Part shown: positions 1 to 7,485 of the stretch, piece after piece
Numbering within the stretch: position 1 is the stretch's first letter
Layout of the letters: each line of letters opens with the position of its first letter
Source: Candidatus Dadabacteria bacterium
GTDB lineage: Bacteria > Desulfobacterota_D > UBA1144 > Nemesobacterales > UBA2774
Reading direction: 5' to 3'
DNA: 9,249 nt
Assembly (NCBI GenBank): GCA_020027805.1
Contig: JAHKKQ010000075.1
Coordinates: 1-9,249 of the forward strand
Translations under genes and position numbers: made by a program
The notes under the pieces: model-generated
Database searches by the model: none
What the model was told of the DNA's origin: nothing
What the model saw: the letters and a program-made list of their open reading frames with translations, nothing else

Positions 1-519
1 GTAGGCTTGGGGATATACATATACGACCTGGGCGAGGGTAGGGTGCTCATAGTCAAAGACCAATACCTCTGGGGGTTCGTCAATAAAAGCCCGGGCGACT
101 TCAGAGAAAGGAATCTGCTCGGGATGAATAAAGACGCCGTCACGCGGATTACGGTTAAAGTCGGAGATTTCTCAACCGGGCTCGCCAGGAAAGACGGCAA
201 GTGGTTCGTCGAAGGCGGTGAGGATAACCGGATTGCCGATCAGAAGAGGGTACGGGAGCTCCTTGATTCGTTTTCCGGGCTCAAAGCCGATGGGTTCGAA
301 AACGACGCACCGGAAAGCTTGGAGAAGTACGGTTTACACGAGCCTACCGCCGAAATTGTGTTTTACAGTAATAAAGAGGAAGAGGGCGTCCTATTCGGGA
401 AAAGAAAAGACGAAGGGAACTACTTCGTAAAAATCATGAATGGGGAACCGGTATATTCCGTGTCAAAGAATTATTTCAAGATTCTGCCGAAGAATAACGA
501 AGACCTCACGCGCAGGTGA
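1..519 (+). CDS. DUF4340 domain protein, 3' part (5' end outside window)
   Basis: The reading frame is open from base 1 (first visible codons V-G-L-G) and ends at TGA 517-519, so about 172 C-terminal residues are present. The TTG at base 7 is not a convincing start, because there is no visible ribosome-binding site and the family is usually around 300 residues or more. The visible part matches DUF4340. A first-repeat end reading DFRERNLLGMNKDAVTRI is followed by the typical order of strands: K-D-G-K-W-F, a spacer, ADQKRVRELLDSFSGLKA, YGLHEPTAEIVF, a VLFGKR strand, then NYFVKI and PVYSVS. In this family the domain lies outside the cytoplasmic membrane behind one N-terminal helix, and the gene often follows GldG-like ABC-transporter auxiliary genes. 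Neither the helix nor those neighbours can be seen here. The molecular function is unknown. The gene is convergent with aspS, with 71 bases between them. Confidence 0.85.
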   Translation, partial: VGLGIYIYDLGEGRVLIVKDQYLWGFVNKSPGDFRERNLLGMNKDAVTRITVKVGDFSTGLARKDGKWFVEGGEDNRIADQKRVRELLDSFSGLKADGFENDAPESLEKYGLHEPTAEIVFYSNKEEEGVLFGKRKDEGNYFVKIMNGEPVYSVSKNYFKILPKNNEDLTRR

Positions 520-557
520 CCCGTTTCATTCAATCCGATAACCCCGGGCCGGGACCG

Positions 558-569
558 GAATAATTATTC
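558..569. repeat. Perfect 12-bp palindrome in the DUF4340/aspS convergent gap
   Basis: GAATAATTATTC is its own reverse complement and lies in the 71-base gap between two convergent stop codons, just after a GC-rich tract (542-558, CCCCGGGCCGGGACCGG). The GC tract can form only 4-bp stems and no T-run follows on either strand, so I do not call it an intrinsic terminator. It could be a protein-binding site or chance. Confidence 0.3.
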
Positions 570-590
570 GTTCATTGCATGCATGGCGCA

Positions 591-2387
591 TCATTTGTCC
601 TTCTCTTTAACGTCGAGCTTGAGGCCGAGCTCGAGGAGCTGGCTCTGCTCGACGCCGGACGGGGCCCCGGTAAGAGGGCATATACCTTTCTGGGTTTTAG
701 GGAACGCGATGACGTCCCTTATAGAACTAGCTCCGGTTATGAGCATGACTATCCTGTCGAGTCCGAGTGCGATCCCCCCGTGGGGCGGGGCCCCGAATTC
801 GAGCGCTTCGAGGAGGAACCCGAATTTCTCCCTGGCCTGCTCCGCAGTGAGGCCTATCGTATGGAAGAGTTTCTCCTGTATGTCCTTCTGGAAGATTCTA
901 ATGCTGCCGCCGCCGATCTCCACGCCGTTCAGCACGACGTCGTATGCCCTCGACCTTACCTTGCCCTTCTCCGTATCGAGCAGGTGGAGGTCTTCCTCCT
1001 TCGGCGACGTGAACGGGTGGTGCATGGCGACGTAGCGTTTCTCTGTGTGGTCGAAATCGAGGAGCGGAAAATCCTCTACCCAGAGGAAATCGAACCTCCC
1101 GTGGTCTATCATACGGAGCCTTTCGCCGAGCTCGAGCCTCAGGTGGGAAAGCACCATGTTCACTATATAGGCCGTATCTGCTGCGAAGAACACGATGTCG
1201 CCGTCTCCGAGCCCTAGTCTCTTCTGTAAATCCTCTTTTTCCTTGTCGCTCATGAATTTGATGATCGGGGACTGCCATTCGTCGCCCGAGACGCGGATCC
1301 ATGCGAGGCCCTTTGCCCCGAGTGATTTTGCGGTCTCCCCGAGGTCGTCTATTTCCTTCCTCGAAAGCTCGCCGGCTTTCCCGGGGAGCTTGAGGGCCTT
1401 TACGATCCCGCCCTTCATAATAGCCCCGCTGAATACCTGGAACCCTGAGTCTCTGAATATTTCAGTCAGCTCGTCGAGCTCGAGCCCGAACCTCGTATCC
1501 GGCTTGTCGGACCCGTATCTGAGCATCGCCTCTTCGTGCTTCATCCTTTTAAATGGCACGGGTATATCGGTTCCTTTAGCTTCCTTGAATATCGCTTTGA
1601 GTATGCCTTCGACTACCGACATGATGTCGTTCTCGTCCGCGTACGACATTTCGAGGTCTATCTGCGTGAATTCGGGCTGACGGTCGGCGCGCAGGTCTTC
1701 GTCCCGGAAACAGCGCACTATCTGGTAGTACCTGTCGAGCCCCGATATCATGAGGGTCTGCTTCAGGAGCTGTGGAGACTGCGGCAGGGCGTAGAATTCC
1801 CCCGGGTTGAGCCTGCTCGGGACCAGGAAGTCCCTGGCTCCTTCGGGCGTCGACCTCGTAAGATAAGGCGTTTCCACCTCGATGAACCCCTCCCGGTTGA
1901 GGTAACTCCTCGTGGCAGAGACTGCCTTGTGCCGCGTTACGATATTATCCTTCATCTGGGGGCGTCTCAGGTCGAGGTATCTGTGTTTTAGTCTCAGCAG
2001 CTCATCGACCCTTACGTCGTTTTCTATGAGGAAAGGCAGCGGCTTCGAAGTGTTCAGTATCCTGAGCCCGTCCGCTACAACTTCGATCTCGCCCGTCGGC
2101 AGGTTCGGATTGACCGTTTCGGGGGAGCGGCTCGTTATCCTTCCCGTGACGGCGATCACCCATTCGTCCCTGAGCGCCGATGCCTTTTCGTGTATTTCCC
2201 TGTTTGTCTGCGGATTGAGTACGATCTGTATTATTCCTTCCCGGTCTCTCAAATCGATGAATATGACCCCGCCGTGATCCCTGTTCGATTGGACCCAGCC
2301 CATGAGCACGACACTGCGGCCAATATCTCCGGCCCTCGGGGTCCCGCAATAGTCGGTTCTCTTCCAGTCACCCATATGTTCAAGCAT
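591..2387 (-). CDS. aspS: Aspartyl-tRNA synthetase, bacterial type, possibly non-discriminating
   Basis: This cytoplasmic class II synthetase attaches aspartate to tRNA(Asp). Its 598 residues are normal for the bacterial type. Domains in order: OB-fold anticodon-binding domain (about 24-112); class II core with motif 1 (about 166-176, the Pro in VETPYL), the flipping-loop region RSTPEGARDFL (178-188), motif 2 with CFRDEDLRADRQPEFTQ (226-242); the GAD insertion (about 290-420); and motif 3 with GLDRIVML (542-549, Arg545). The start at 2387 is supported by an AGGAG on the minus strand (2396-2400), 8 bases upstream; the next Met is residue 5. In the OB fold, RDHGG puts His38 where E. coli has Leu. 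His there is typical of bacterial AspRS that also charges tRNA(Asn), which would require GatCAB. The second known determinant position aligns with Glu90, which I cannot interpret. The family call is very secure; the specificity is inference. Confidence 0.98.
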   Translation of the reverse strand: MLEHMGDWKRTDYCGTPRAGDIGRSVVLMGWVQSNRDHGGVIFIDLRDREGIIQIVLNPQTNREIHEKASALRDEWVIAVTGRITSRSPETVNPNLPTGEIEVVADGLRILNTSKPLPFLIENDVRVDELLRLKHRYLDLRRPQMKDNIVTRHKAVSATRSYLNREGFIEVETPYLTRSTPEGARDFLVPSRLNPGEFYALPQSPQLLKQTLMISGLDRYYQIVRCFRDEDLRADRQPEFTQIDLEMSYADENDIMSVVEGILKAIFKEAKGTDIPVPFKRMKHEEAMLRYGSDKPDTRFGLELDELTEIFRDSGFQVFSGAIMKGGIVKALKLPGKAGELSRKEIDDLGETAKSLGAKGLAWIRVSGDEWQSPIIKFMSDKEKEDLQKRLGLGDGDIVFFAADTAYIVNMVLSHLRLELGERLRMIDHGRFDFLWVEDFPLLDFDHTEKRYVAMHHPFTSPKEEDLHLLDTEKGKVRSRAYDVVLNGVEIGGGSIRIFQKDIQEKLFHTIGLTAEQAREKFGFLLEALEFGAPPHGGIALGLDRIVMLITGASSIRDVIAFPKTQKGICPLTGAPSGVEQSQLLELGLKLDVKEKDK

Positions 2388-2430
2388 GAAAAATACTCCT
2401 CTTAAGACTAATCTACCTTAAAACCCTCAA

Positions 2431-2458
2431 ATCTTAACCTTTGCGAAGAATTTGGCAA
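2431..2458 (-). promoter_or_regulatory. Probable sigma-70-type promoter of aspS
   Basis: Read on the minus strand, TTGCCA (2453-2458, five of six consensus bases) is followed by a 16-base spacer and TAAGAT (2431-2436, four of six). It would give a leader of about 35 bases ending in the AGGAG site of aspS. It rests on sequence match alone. Confidence 0.4.
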
Positions 2459-2630
2459 GACTGACGACCCGGATCCGCCCGTTCTAAAGTGCCGAATATC
2501 CTATGGCTGGCATGGAAGTGCAATAGTGTTTACAATTGTCGGATGCTGTCTATGGCGTTCAGGAACGTACATCTAGTCCCGGGAGGGCGCAAGTCAGGGC
2601 GTTACGCGGCTTGAACCCGGCTCCCTTAAG

Positions 2631-4127
2631 ATGAATTATCGAGTGTATCACAACAGAGCGTCAGCCTTTCTCAGAAACAATTATCTTTTGATATTGATAT
2701 TTTTGCTGGGGCTCGGTCTCAGAATCTACAATCTCGGCGCTGAAAGCGTATGGTTCGATGAGGCGGTTTCGGTTGCGGCATCTAAGCTCGGATTTCTCGA
2801 GCAAATAAGATGGAGCTTGGCTTCGAGTGACAACAACCCGCCTCTATACTACGCATTTCTCCGCGCCTGGGTTCTCATGTTCGGCGACTCGGAATTCGCC
2901 GTCAGGCTCCCCTCTGCCATATTCGGGTCGTTGAGCATTCTGCTTATATATATAGTCGTCGCTCTGCTCTTCAATAAAAAGGCCGCACTGCTTTCGGCGC
3001 TGATACTGGCTGTTTCCGTATTTCATATCCAGTTCTCTCAGGAAGGAAGGGCGTACAGTCTTTCGGTCCTTCTCACTCTCCTTTCTTATTATTTCTTTTT
3101 AAAGAGCGTCGCTGAGAGAAAGCGCATCAATTCAGCGGGCTATGTCATATCGAGCGTGCTCTTGATATACGCTCACTACTACGGCCTGTTCATCATCCTT
3201 TCTCAAAACATCTTCTGCGCGTGGCAATACATAACGCACAGAAAGACGGGAGCGCCTGACCCCAGAAAATGGATTGCGCTCCAGTTGATTCTGGGATTTT
3301 TATCTATTCCGGGACTATATATCTTATACCGTCATTCGATCGGGATTCAGAACAATTTTTGGCTCTCCCCTCCCACGTTAAAGGTCCTATACGACTGTTT
3401 CGAATTATACTCGGGATCGGTATATCTCCTCATATTGCTCGCCGCGCTGTCGTTACCGGCGGTGATTAATGCCGGAGGCACGAGCGTCCCCCGGTATTTT
3501 GGAGGCGTCTTCAAACCCCCGGCCCCGAGCCCCGGGGAAGGCGGTACGTCTTATGCAAGCAGCGTCTTTCTCCTCTTACTGTGGCTCTGCGTTCCGGTGG
3601 CCGTGCCGTTCCTGATATCGCTCGTTTCGACGCCGATTTTTTTCTACAGATACACGATCGCCGGGTCTCTCGCATTCTATGTACTCGCTTCATTCGGTGC
3701 TGTTGGAACCGGCGATAAGAGATTCATTCTCCTCGTTGCGGGATTAGTTCTGATTTTTTCTTCCGTCAATATTTTCGGATATTATGAACGGGTGGATAAG
3801 CCCGCGTGGCGGGCCGGCATTAATTATATAGAATCCAACGCCGGGGCCGGGGATGTTATAGTCTTACACCCCTGGTACGAGACGGAAGCCGCCGGTTACT
3901 ATGCCGAACGGGACGATTTGACGATCATATCTCTCTCGGACGGGTTTTATTCCGCACCCGATACGGGGGATAAGGAATTCTGGCTCGTATTATGCGACCG
4001 CTGGCTCGACGATGTGGGAAATACAAAGGGGACGGTCGAAAGAAGAATCGGAGAGAGTTACGATGTCCTGGATACGAAAGTACTCCCATACCTTTACATA
4101 TATCGTCTCAAGCAGAAAAAGAATTAA
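2631..4127 (+). CDS. GT-C fold membrane glycosyltransferase (GT39/ArnT-like), copy 1
   Basis: This is a 498-residue integral membrane protein of the superfamily that moves sugars from polyprenyl-phosphate donors to acceptors on the outer face of the cytoplasmic membrane. The N-terminal helix (about 17-32) is followed by the family signature ESVWFDEAVSVA with the Asp43-Glu44 pair (the expected catalytic or metal site in the first outer loop). Then come NNPPLYY (68-74), GDSEFAVRLPSA (85-96), and FHIQFSQEGRAYSL with Gln137-Glu138. Many hydrophobic helices run to about residue 383. A soluble C-terminal segment (about 385-498) ends the protein. Sugar and acceptor cannot be read from the sequence. 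No good Shine-Dalgarno site precedes the ATG at 2631 (CTTAAG is adjacent) and no better in-frame start is visible, so the start is less certain than the gene. A weak TTTACA (2529-2534) is the only promoter-like element upstream. The next gene, era, begins 46 bases downstream with no terminator between. The gene two downstream (5074-6537) is its paralog. Confidence 0.9.
   Translation: MNYRVYHNRASAFLRNNYLLILIFLLGLGLRIYNLGAESVWFDEAVSVAASKLGFLEQIRWSLASSDNNPPLYYAFLRAWVLMFGDSEFAVRLPSAIFGSLSILLIYIVVALLFNKKAALLSALILAVSVFHIQFSQEGRAYSLSVLLTLLSYYFFLKSVAERKRINSAGYVISSVLLIYAHYYGLFIILSQNIFCAWQYITHRKTGAPDPRKWIALQLILGFLSIPGLYILYRHSIGIQNNFWLSPPTLKVLYDCFELYSGSVYLLILLAALSLPAVINAGGTSVPRYFGGVFKPPAPSPGEGGTSYASSVFLLLLWLCVPVAVPFLISLVSTPIFFYRYTIAGSLAFYVLASFGAVGTGDKRFILLVAGLVLIFSSVNIFGYYERVDKPAWRAGINYIESNAGAGDVIVLHPWYETEAAGYYAERDDLTIISLSDGFYSAPDTGDKEFWLVLCDRWLDDVGNTKGTVERRIGESYDVLDTKVLPYLYIYRLKQKKN
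3516..3545 (+). repeat. GC-rich palindromic insert inside the copy 1 glycosyltransferase
   Basis: Within the loop before the late helices, the DNA holds a 6-bp inverted repeat, CCCCGG (3517-3522) and CCGGGG (3532-3537), with a 9-base loop. In frame it encodes PPAPSPGEGG, a low-complexity Pro/Gly stretch unlike the surrounding membrane protein. The paralog has an unrelated Lys/Ser/Gly-rich sequence at this place. It resembles the REP-like palindromes that settle in frame in flexible loops. Whether it recurs elsewhere in the genome cannot be seen here. Confidence 0.35.
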
Positions 4128-4156
4128 TAAACAGGCGTAAAAATCCATGTAATTCA

Positions 4157-4165
4157 GAGGGGTGA
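4157..4165 (+). promoter_or_regulatory. Ribosome-binding site that fixes the era start at 4174
   Basis: GAGGGGTGA is a near-perfect match to the anti-Shine-Dalgarno sequence and ends 8 bases before ATG 4174. An in-frame GTG at 4162 lies inside this site, so it cannot be the start that the site serves. This removes four residues (MIVL) from the longest open frame. Confidence 0.75.
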
Positions 4166-4173
4166 TTGTTTTA

Positions 4174-5070
4174 ATGGCAAACGAAATAAAGTTCAGATCG
4201 GGTTTCATATCGGTGATCGGCAGGCCCAACGTGGGAAAGTCGACACTGATCAACGCGGTTACGGGTATGAAGATAGCCGCCGTCTCCGACAAGCCCAATA
4301 CGACGAGGAACCGGATTCTTGGCATTAAGACGCTCCCCGGCGCGCAGCTCGTATTCATCGATACCCCCGGAATACATAAAGCCAGGGGGAAGCTCGGGAA
4401 GGCCATGGTTCATACGGCAATGTCTGCGATCGATGAGGCAGACGTGATAATCATGATGATCGAAGTCAAAGACCCTTTCGGGAAAGGAGACCGCTTCATT
4501 ATCGAGAACCTCCCAAAGCCAGCAATATTGGTCATCAACAAGATAGATACGGTAAAAAAAGGAGACATACTCGGCATTATCGATGGATCGAGGAGATTCG
4601 AAGGAAAGTTCCTCGAAGTCATACCCATATCGGCAAGGAATGCCGACGGGATCGGCGACCTCCTGGACACGGTCGTCAAATACATGCCGGAAGGGCCCCA
4701 ATACTTCCCGGAAGACATGGTCACGGACCAGCCGGAAAGATTTCTGGCCGCCGAGTTTATCCGGGAGAAGATATTCCAGCTGACTAAAGAGGAAATCCCT
4801 TATAAGACCGCCGTGGTGATAGAAGAATTTAAAGATGTTCCCGAGAAGGAGCTTGTCAGGATAGCGGCGCTCATATATGTCGAGAGGGTAAACCATAAGG
4901 GGATTATCATAGGGAAGAAGGGGGAGATGCTGAAAACGATAGGCACTCAGGCGCGCGAAGATATAGAAAGAGTACTCGGCACAAAAGTGTTTCTCGAGCT
5001 CTGGGTGAAGGTAAGTGAAAGGTGGACGGAAAGGGAAAATCTGATCAAAGATTATGGCTACGGGACATGA
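4174..5070 (+). CDS. era: GTPase Era, 30S ribosomal subunit assembly
   Basis: Era is a cytoplasmic GTPase that binds the 3' end of 16S rRNA and helps mature the small ribosomal subunit. It is normally essential. With the start at 4174 the protein has 298 residues, the usual family length. The GTPase motifs are all intact: G1 GRPNVGKS (16-23), G2 with NTTRNRI (42-48), G3 DTPG (63-66), G4 NKID (122-125) and G5 SAR (153-155). The C-terminal KH RNA-binding domain carries GIIIGKKGEMLK (243-254) and the typical ending FLELWVKVSERW. Nothing looks degraded. The gene sits 46 bases after one GT-C glycosyltransferase and 3 bases before its paralog, all on the plus strand, so the three are probably co-transcribed. 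That pairing is not a standard era neighbourhood (era more often adjoins rnc, recO or ybeY) and I see no functional link. Confidence 0.98.
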   Translation: MANEIKFRSGFISVIGRPNVGKSTLINAVTGMKIAAVSDKPNTTRNRILGIKTLPGAQLVFIDTPGIHKARGKLGKAMVHTAMSAIDEADVIIMMIEVKDPFGKGDRFIIENLPKPAILVINKIDTVKKGDILGIIDGSRRFEGKFLEVIPISARNADGIGDLLDTVVKYMPEGPQYFPEDMVTDQPERFLAAEFIREKIFQLTKEEIPYKTAVVIEEFKDVPEKELVRIAALIYVERVNHKGIIIGKKGEMLKTIGTQAREDIERVLGTKVFLELWVKVSERWTERENLIKDYGYGT

Positions 5071-5073
5071 CAT

Positions 5074-6537
5074 ATGAAGAAAGAGTCTGTTCTCGTATTC
5101 CTTAAAGACAATTATTTGATAATACTGATTTTTATCGTTGGCGTCATACCGAGGTTCTATGACCTCGGAGGGGAGAGCGTGTGGTATGACGAAGCGGTCT
5201 CGATCGCGGTCTCCAAGCTCGGATTTGCGGACATCATCAAGTGGGTTTTCGATAATACGGCTGAGACTAATCCGCCGTTTTATTATATGGTTCTCAGTTT
5301 CTGGGTTCCCGTTTTCGGTGATTCCGAATTTATCGCGAGGGTGCCCTCGGCCGTGTTAGGCTCGTTATCCGTTTTCGCCGTATACGCCGTCGGCAAGCTC
5401 CTCTATAATAAAAAGACAGGGCTCATCGCTGCGCTTATAGTCGCTACGTCTGTTTTTCATATCAGATACGCGCAGGAAGCAAGGGGCTATACGCTCATGG
5501 TCTGCCTGATGCTGGTTTCTTACTACTGTCTTCTCCAGCTCACGATTAAAAATAGAACGATGTACGCCGTTGCTTATGTAGCTTCGACCGCTCTCCTCGT
5601 CTATACGCATTATTACGGAGTTATGATTATTCTGGCCCAGAATATCTTCTGTTTTACGCTTCTTATCCGGAATAAGAAAATCGGGGTGCTCGGTATCGGC
5701 GGGTGGATAAAACTTCAGGTGATAACCGCGTTATTTCTCATACCCTGTTTCGTGTTCCTTGCGGTAATTACGCTCAAGATACAGAAGGGGTTCTGGGTTC
5801 CCGAGCCGTCCTCCGAAGTCATATGGCAATATTTCACAATATATGCAGGCTCGATCTATCTTTTGATTTTATTCCTGGCATTTTCGTTTTATTCGGTAAT
5901 CGGCCTTAGAAAAGTCAAAGCCTCCAAGCGAGCTAAGAAGTCCCTGGGATCCGCGAGTGAACAACCAGGCGCTCTCGGGATATCGCAAGGCTCTAGGCTC
6001 TATATGCTCCTCCTCTGGATGCTCGTGCCCGTCGTGGTCCCGTTCCTGATCTCGCTCGTTTCTTCTCCGATACTTGTGTTCCGCTATACTATCGGGGCTT
6101 CTCTCGCCTTTTATCTGTTAGCGTCGAACGGGATCGGGAATATGAATAACAGGCGGCTGATCCTGGCTGCAGCGGGACTTATAGTACTTTTTTCTTATTT
6201 CAATATCAGCGCCTATTATAAAACCGTCGGCAAGCATCAGTGGAGAGAAGTGATGAGCCATATAGAATCTAATGCGCTAACGGGCGATATAATAGTAGTT
6301 TCGCCGATCTACGAGAGGATAACCGCTGCGTACTATAACAGAAGGAAGGATATAAAAATAGTTCCGCTTGTGAAGACATTTCCTTCATTCGAAGGTTTGG
6401 GCGACGGAAACATCTGGTTTGTCTTTCACGCTCATCCTGAAAGCAAGAAGAATACGAGGGAAGGGCTCGGCCAAAAGTATACTATCAACGAAATGAGTTA
6501 TTACAAGCTCGACTTGTTTCAGCTGAAGGAAAAATAG
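5074..6537 (+). CDS. GT-C fold membrane glycosyltransferase (GT39/ArnT-like), copy 2
   Basis: This 487-residue polytopic protein has the same plan as the copy at 2631-4127: an N-terminal helix (about 13-28), ESVWYDEAVSIAVSKLGF with Asp39-Glu40, NPPFYY (66-71), GDSEFIARVPSA (82-93), FHIRYAQEARGYTL with Gln134-Glu135, a late PFLISLVSSPILVFRYTI segment (323-340), and a soluble tail from about residue 380. Over one ungapped 46-residue N-terminal stretch (12-57 here, 16-61 in copy 1), 29 residues are identical, so a duplication is clear. The charged loop at about 277-308 (rich in Lys, Ser and Gly) does not resemble its counterpart. The ATG is only 3 bases after the era stop, with no more than a weak GGGA before it. 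This suggests translational coupling to era. The role should be transfer of a lipid-linked sugar at the outer face of the membrane; donor and acceptor are unknown. Confidence 0.9.
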   Translation: MKKESVLVFLKDNYLIILIFIVGVIPRFYDLGGESVWYDEAVSIAVSKLGFADIIKWVFDNTAETNPPFYYMVLSFWVPVFGDSEFIARVPSAVLGSLSVFAVYAVGKLLYNKKTGLIAALIVATSVFHIRYAQEARGYTLMVCLMLVSYYCLLQLTIKNRTMYAVAYVASTALLVYTHYYGVMIILAQNIFCFTLLIRNKKIGVLGIGGWIKLQVITALFLIPCFVFLAVITLKIQKGFWVPEPSSEVIWQYFTIYAGSIYLLILFLAFSFYSVIGLRKVKASKRAKKSLGSASEQPGALGISQGSRLYMLLLWMLVPVVVPFLISLVSSPILVFRYTIGASLAFYLLASNGIGNMNNRRLILAAAGLIVLFSYFNISAYYKTVGKHQWREVMSHIESNALTGDIIVVSPIYERITAAYYNRRKDIKIVPLVKTFPSFEGLGDGNIWFVFHAHPESKKNTREGLGQKYTINEMSYYKLDLFQLKEK

Positions 6538-6543
6538 TAACCC

Positions 6544-6564
6544 TTGATTAAGGGCCATAATCAA
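6544..6564. terminator. Possible terminator hairpin between convergent genes
   Basis: TTGATTA (6544-6550) and TAATCAA (6558-6564) form a perfect 7-bp inverted repeat with loop AGGGCCA. On the plus strand it is followed by the T-rich TTCCTTTATTT. It sits 7 bases after the glycosyltransferase stop and 22 bases before the crotonase stop. The stem is AT-rich and so weak. A competing short stem, CCCTT/AAGGG (6541-6545 with 6550-6554), overlaps it. Confidence 0.4.
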
Positions 6565-6585
6565 TTCCTTTATTTGGAGTGTTTC

Positions 6586-7377
6586 CTATCGCCCTTTAAA
6601 AATAGGCTTCCTCTTCTCGGCGAACGATCTCTGCCCCTCCTTATAGTCCTCGCTTTCCTGTACGGTCAGGGTCATCTTTTTTAACAGGTCTTCGTCAGCC
6701 CCGCTGATCACCTGGTTTCTCTGCCAGATGTTCACCATCTCCTTGAGCGCTTTCAGGGAGAGGGGGGCATTTTCGGCTACCTCTCCGACTATTTCATTCG
6801 TGAATTTTTCGAGTTCGGAGCCGGGAACCGTAAAGTTGATAAGCCCGATTCTTTCCGCCCTCTCCGCGCCGATCGGCCTTCCCGTAAGGAAGAGTTCTTT
6901 CGTGTATCCAGGTCCGATGAGGTTCAGGAACCTCCGGACGCCCCTGTACGAGTATATAACCCCGAGCTTTGCGGGCGGCATTCCGAAAAGGGAGTCCTTC
7001 GCCGCGATTCTGATATCGCACGTGGCGGCAATCTCGAGCCCGGCCCCAAAGGCGTGTCCGTTCATCATGGCGATCACGGGGTAAGGGAAATTCTCTATTG
7101 ATTTGATGGCCTTAGGTAGGGGGTTGTCCCCGGAATGGTTCCTCACCATGTCATCCTTGCCGATCGAGCCGATGTCGTAGCCCGAAGAAAATGCCTTATC
7201 CCCGGCTCCCCTGATGACTACACACCTGGTTCTGCCTTCATCCCTTAACCTCTCTAGCGCCGACTCCAGTCCCAGGAGCATTCCCGGCGTCAGGAGGTTC
7301 CTTTTGTCGGGCCTGTTAAATACAACCCTAGAGACAGATCCTTCCTCCTCCACTATCAGCTCATTTTGATCGGGCAT
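6586..7377 (-). CDS. Enoyl-CoA hydratase/isomerase family (crotonase) protein, methylmalonyl-CoA decarboxylase-like
   Basis: This 263-residue crotonase-fold enzyme would act on an acyl-CoA thioester in the cytoplasm. Visible features: N-terminal SRVVFNRPDKRN (16-27), the first oxyanion-hole and CoA region AFSSGYDIGSIG (62-73), PVIAMMNGHAFGAGLEIAATCD (100-121) with the second oxyanion Gly and Glu115, then FGMPPAKLGVIYSYRG (131-146), and the C-terminal EGQRSFAEKRKPIFKG. Glu115 matches the first catalytic Glu of hydratases, but the second (Glu164 in rat crotonase) is Pro135 here. The GVIYSYRG segment, with Tyr142, and the overall pattern recall E. coli ScpB (methylmalonyl-CoA decarboxylase). ScpB's His in the SAGHD-like loop is Tyr68 here. 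The substrate is therefore open, and plain hydratase activity is doubtful. ATG 7377 is chosen over an in-frame TTG at 7401 because GGAGG (7383-7387) lies 5 bases before it. It is transcribed divergently from the zinc-ribbon pair. Confidence 0.92.
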   Translation of the reverse strand: MPDQNELIVEEEGSVSRVVFNRPDKRNLLTPGMLLGLESALERLRDEGRTRCVVIRGAGDKAFSSGYDIGSIGKDDMVRNHSGDNPLPKAIKSIENFPYPVIAMMNGHAFGAGLEIAATCDIRIAAKDSLFGMPPAKLGVIYSYRGVRRFLNLIGPGYTKELFLTGRPIGAERAERIGLINFTVPGSELEKFTNEIVGEVAENAPLSLKALKEMVNIWQRNQVISGADEDLLKKMTLTVQESEDYKEGQRSFAEKRKPIFKGR

Positions 7378-7412
7378 TCGGGCCTCCGGAGTAGGTATCA
7401 AAGATTAACATT

Positions 7413-7442
7413 TTAGTATCGGCACCGCGGATGCTTTGTCAA
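7413..7442 (-). promoter_or_regulatory. Probable promoter of the crotonase gene
   Basis: On the minus strand a perfect -35 hexamer, TTGACA (7437-7442), is followed after 18 bases by TACTAA (7413-7418, three of six). The better -10 match TAAAAT (7410-7415) would need a 21-base spacer. Transcription would begin close to 7405, giving a leader of about 30 bases that includes GGAGG. Confidence 0.45.
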
Positions 7443-7485
7443 ATTCCGGCCCCCGGAGCGAGTGCGGGCTGGAGCAATTTGAAAA

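Noticed and set aside
576..583. TGCATGCA palindrome near the end of aspS.
   Set aside because: An 8-bp palindrome is expected often by chance and has no supporting context.
579..2277. Several plus-strand open frames of 120-212 codons across aspS.
   Set aside because: They lie antisense to a fully intact aspS, overlap each other in different frames, lack ribosome-binding sites, and their products look like low-complexity reverse translations.
2552..2614. A 20-codon frame upstream of the first glycosyltransferase, considered as a leader peptide.
   Set aside because: It has no ribosome-binding site, no run of regulatory codons and no attenuator hairpin.
2577..2630. GGGAG...CTCCC ends with an internal CTTGAACCCGG that hints at a tRNA T-arm.
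   Set aside because: On neither strand do the T-arm, anticodon arm and acceptor stem pair properly, and no anticodon loop is visible.
4171..5073. A 300-codon open frame on the minus strand spanning all of era.
   Set aside because: It is the antisense shadow of a well-conserved gene: era has every GTPase and KH motif and a good ribosome-binding site, while the antisense product resembles nothing I know.
7378..7401. A TTG start at 7401 for the crotonase.
   Set aside because: GGAGG is placed for the ATG at 7377 and would lie inside the coding region if TTG were used.
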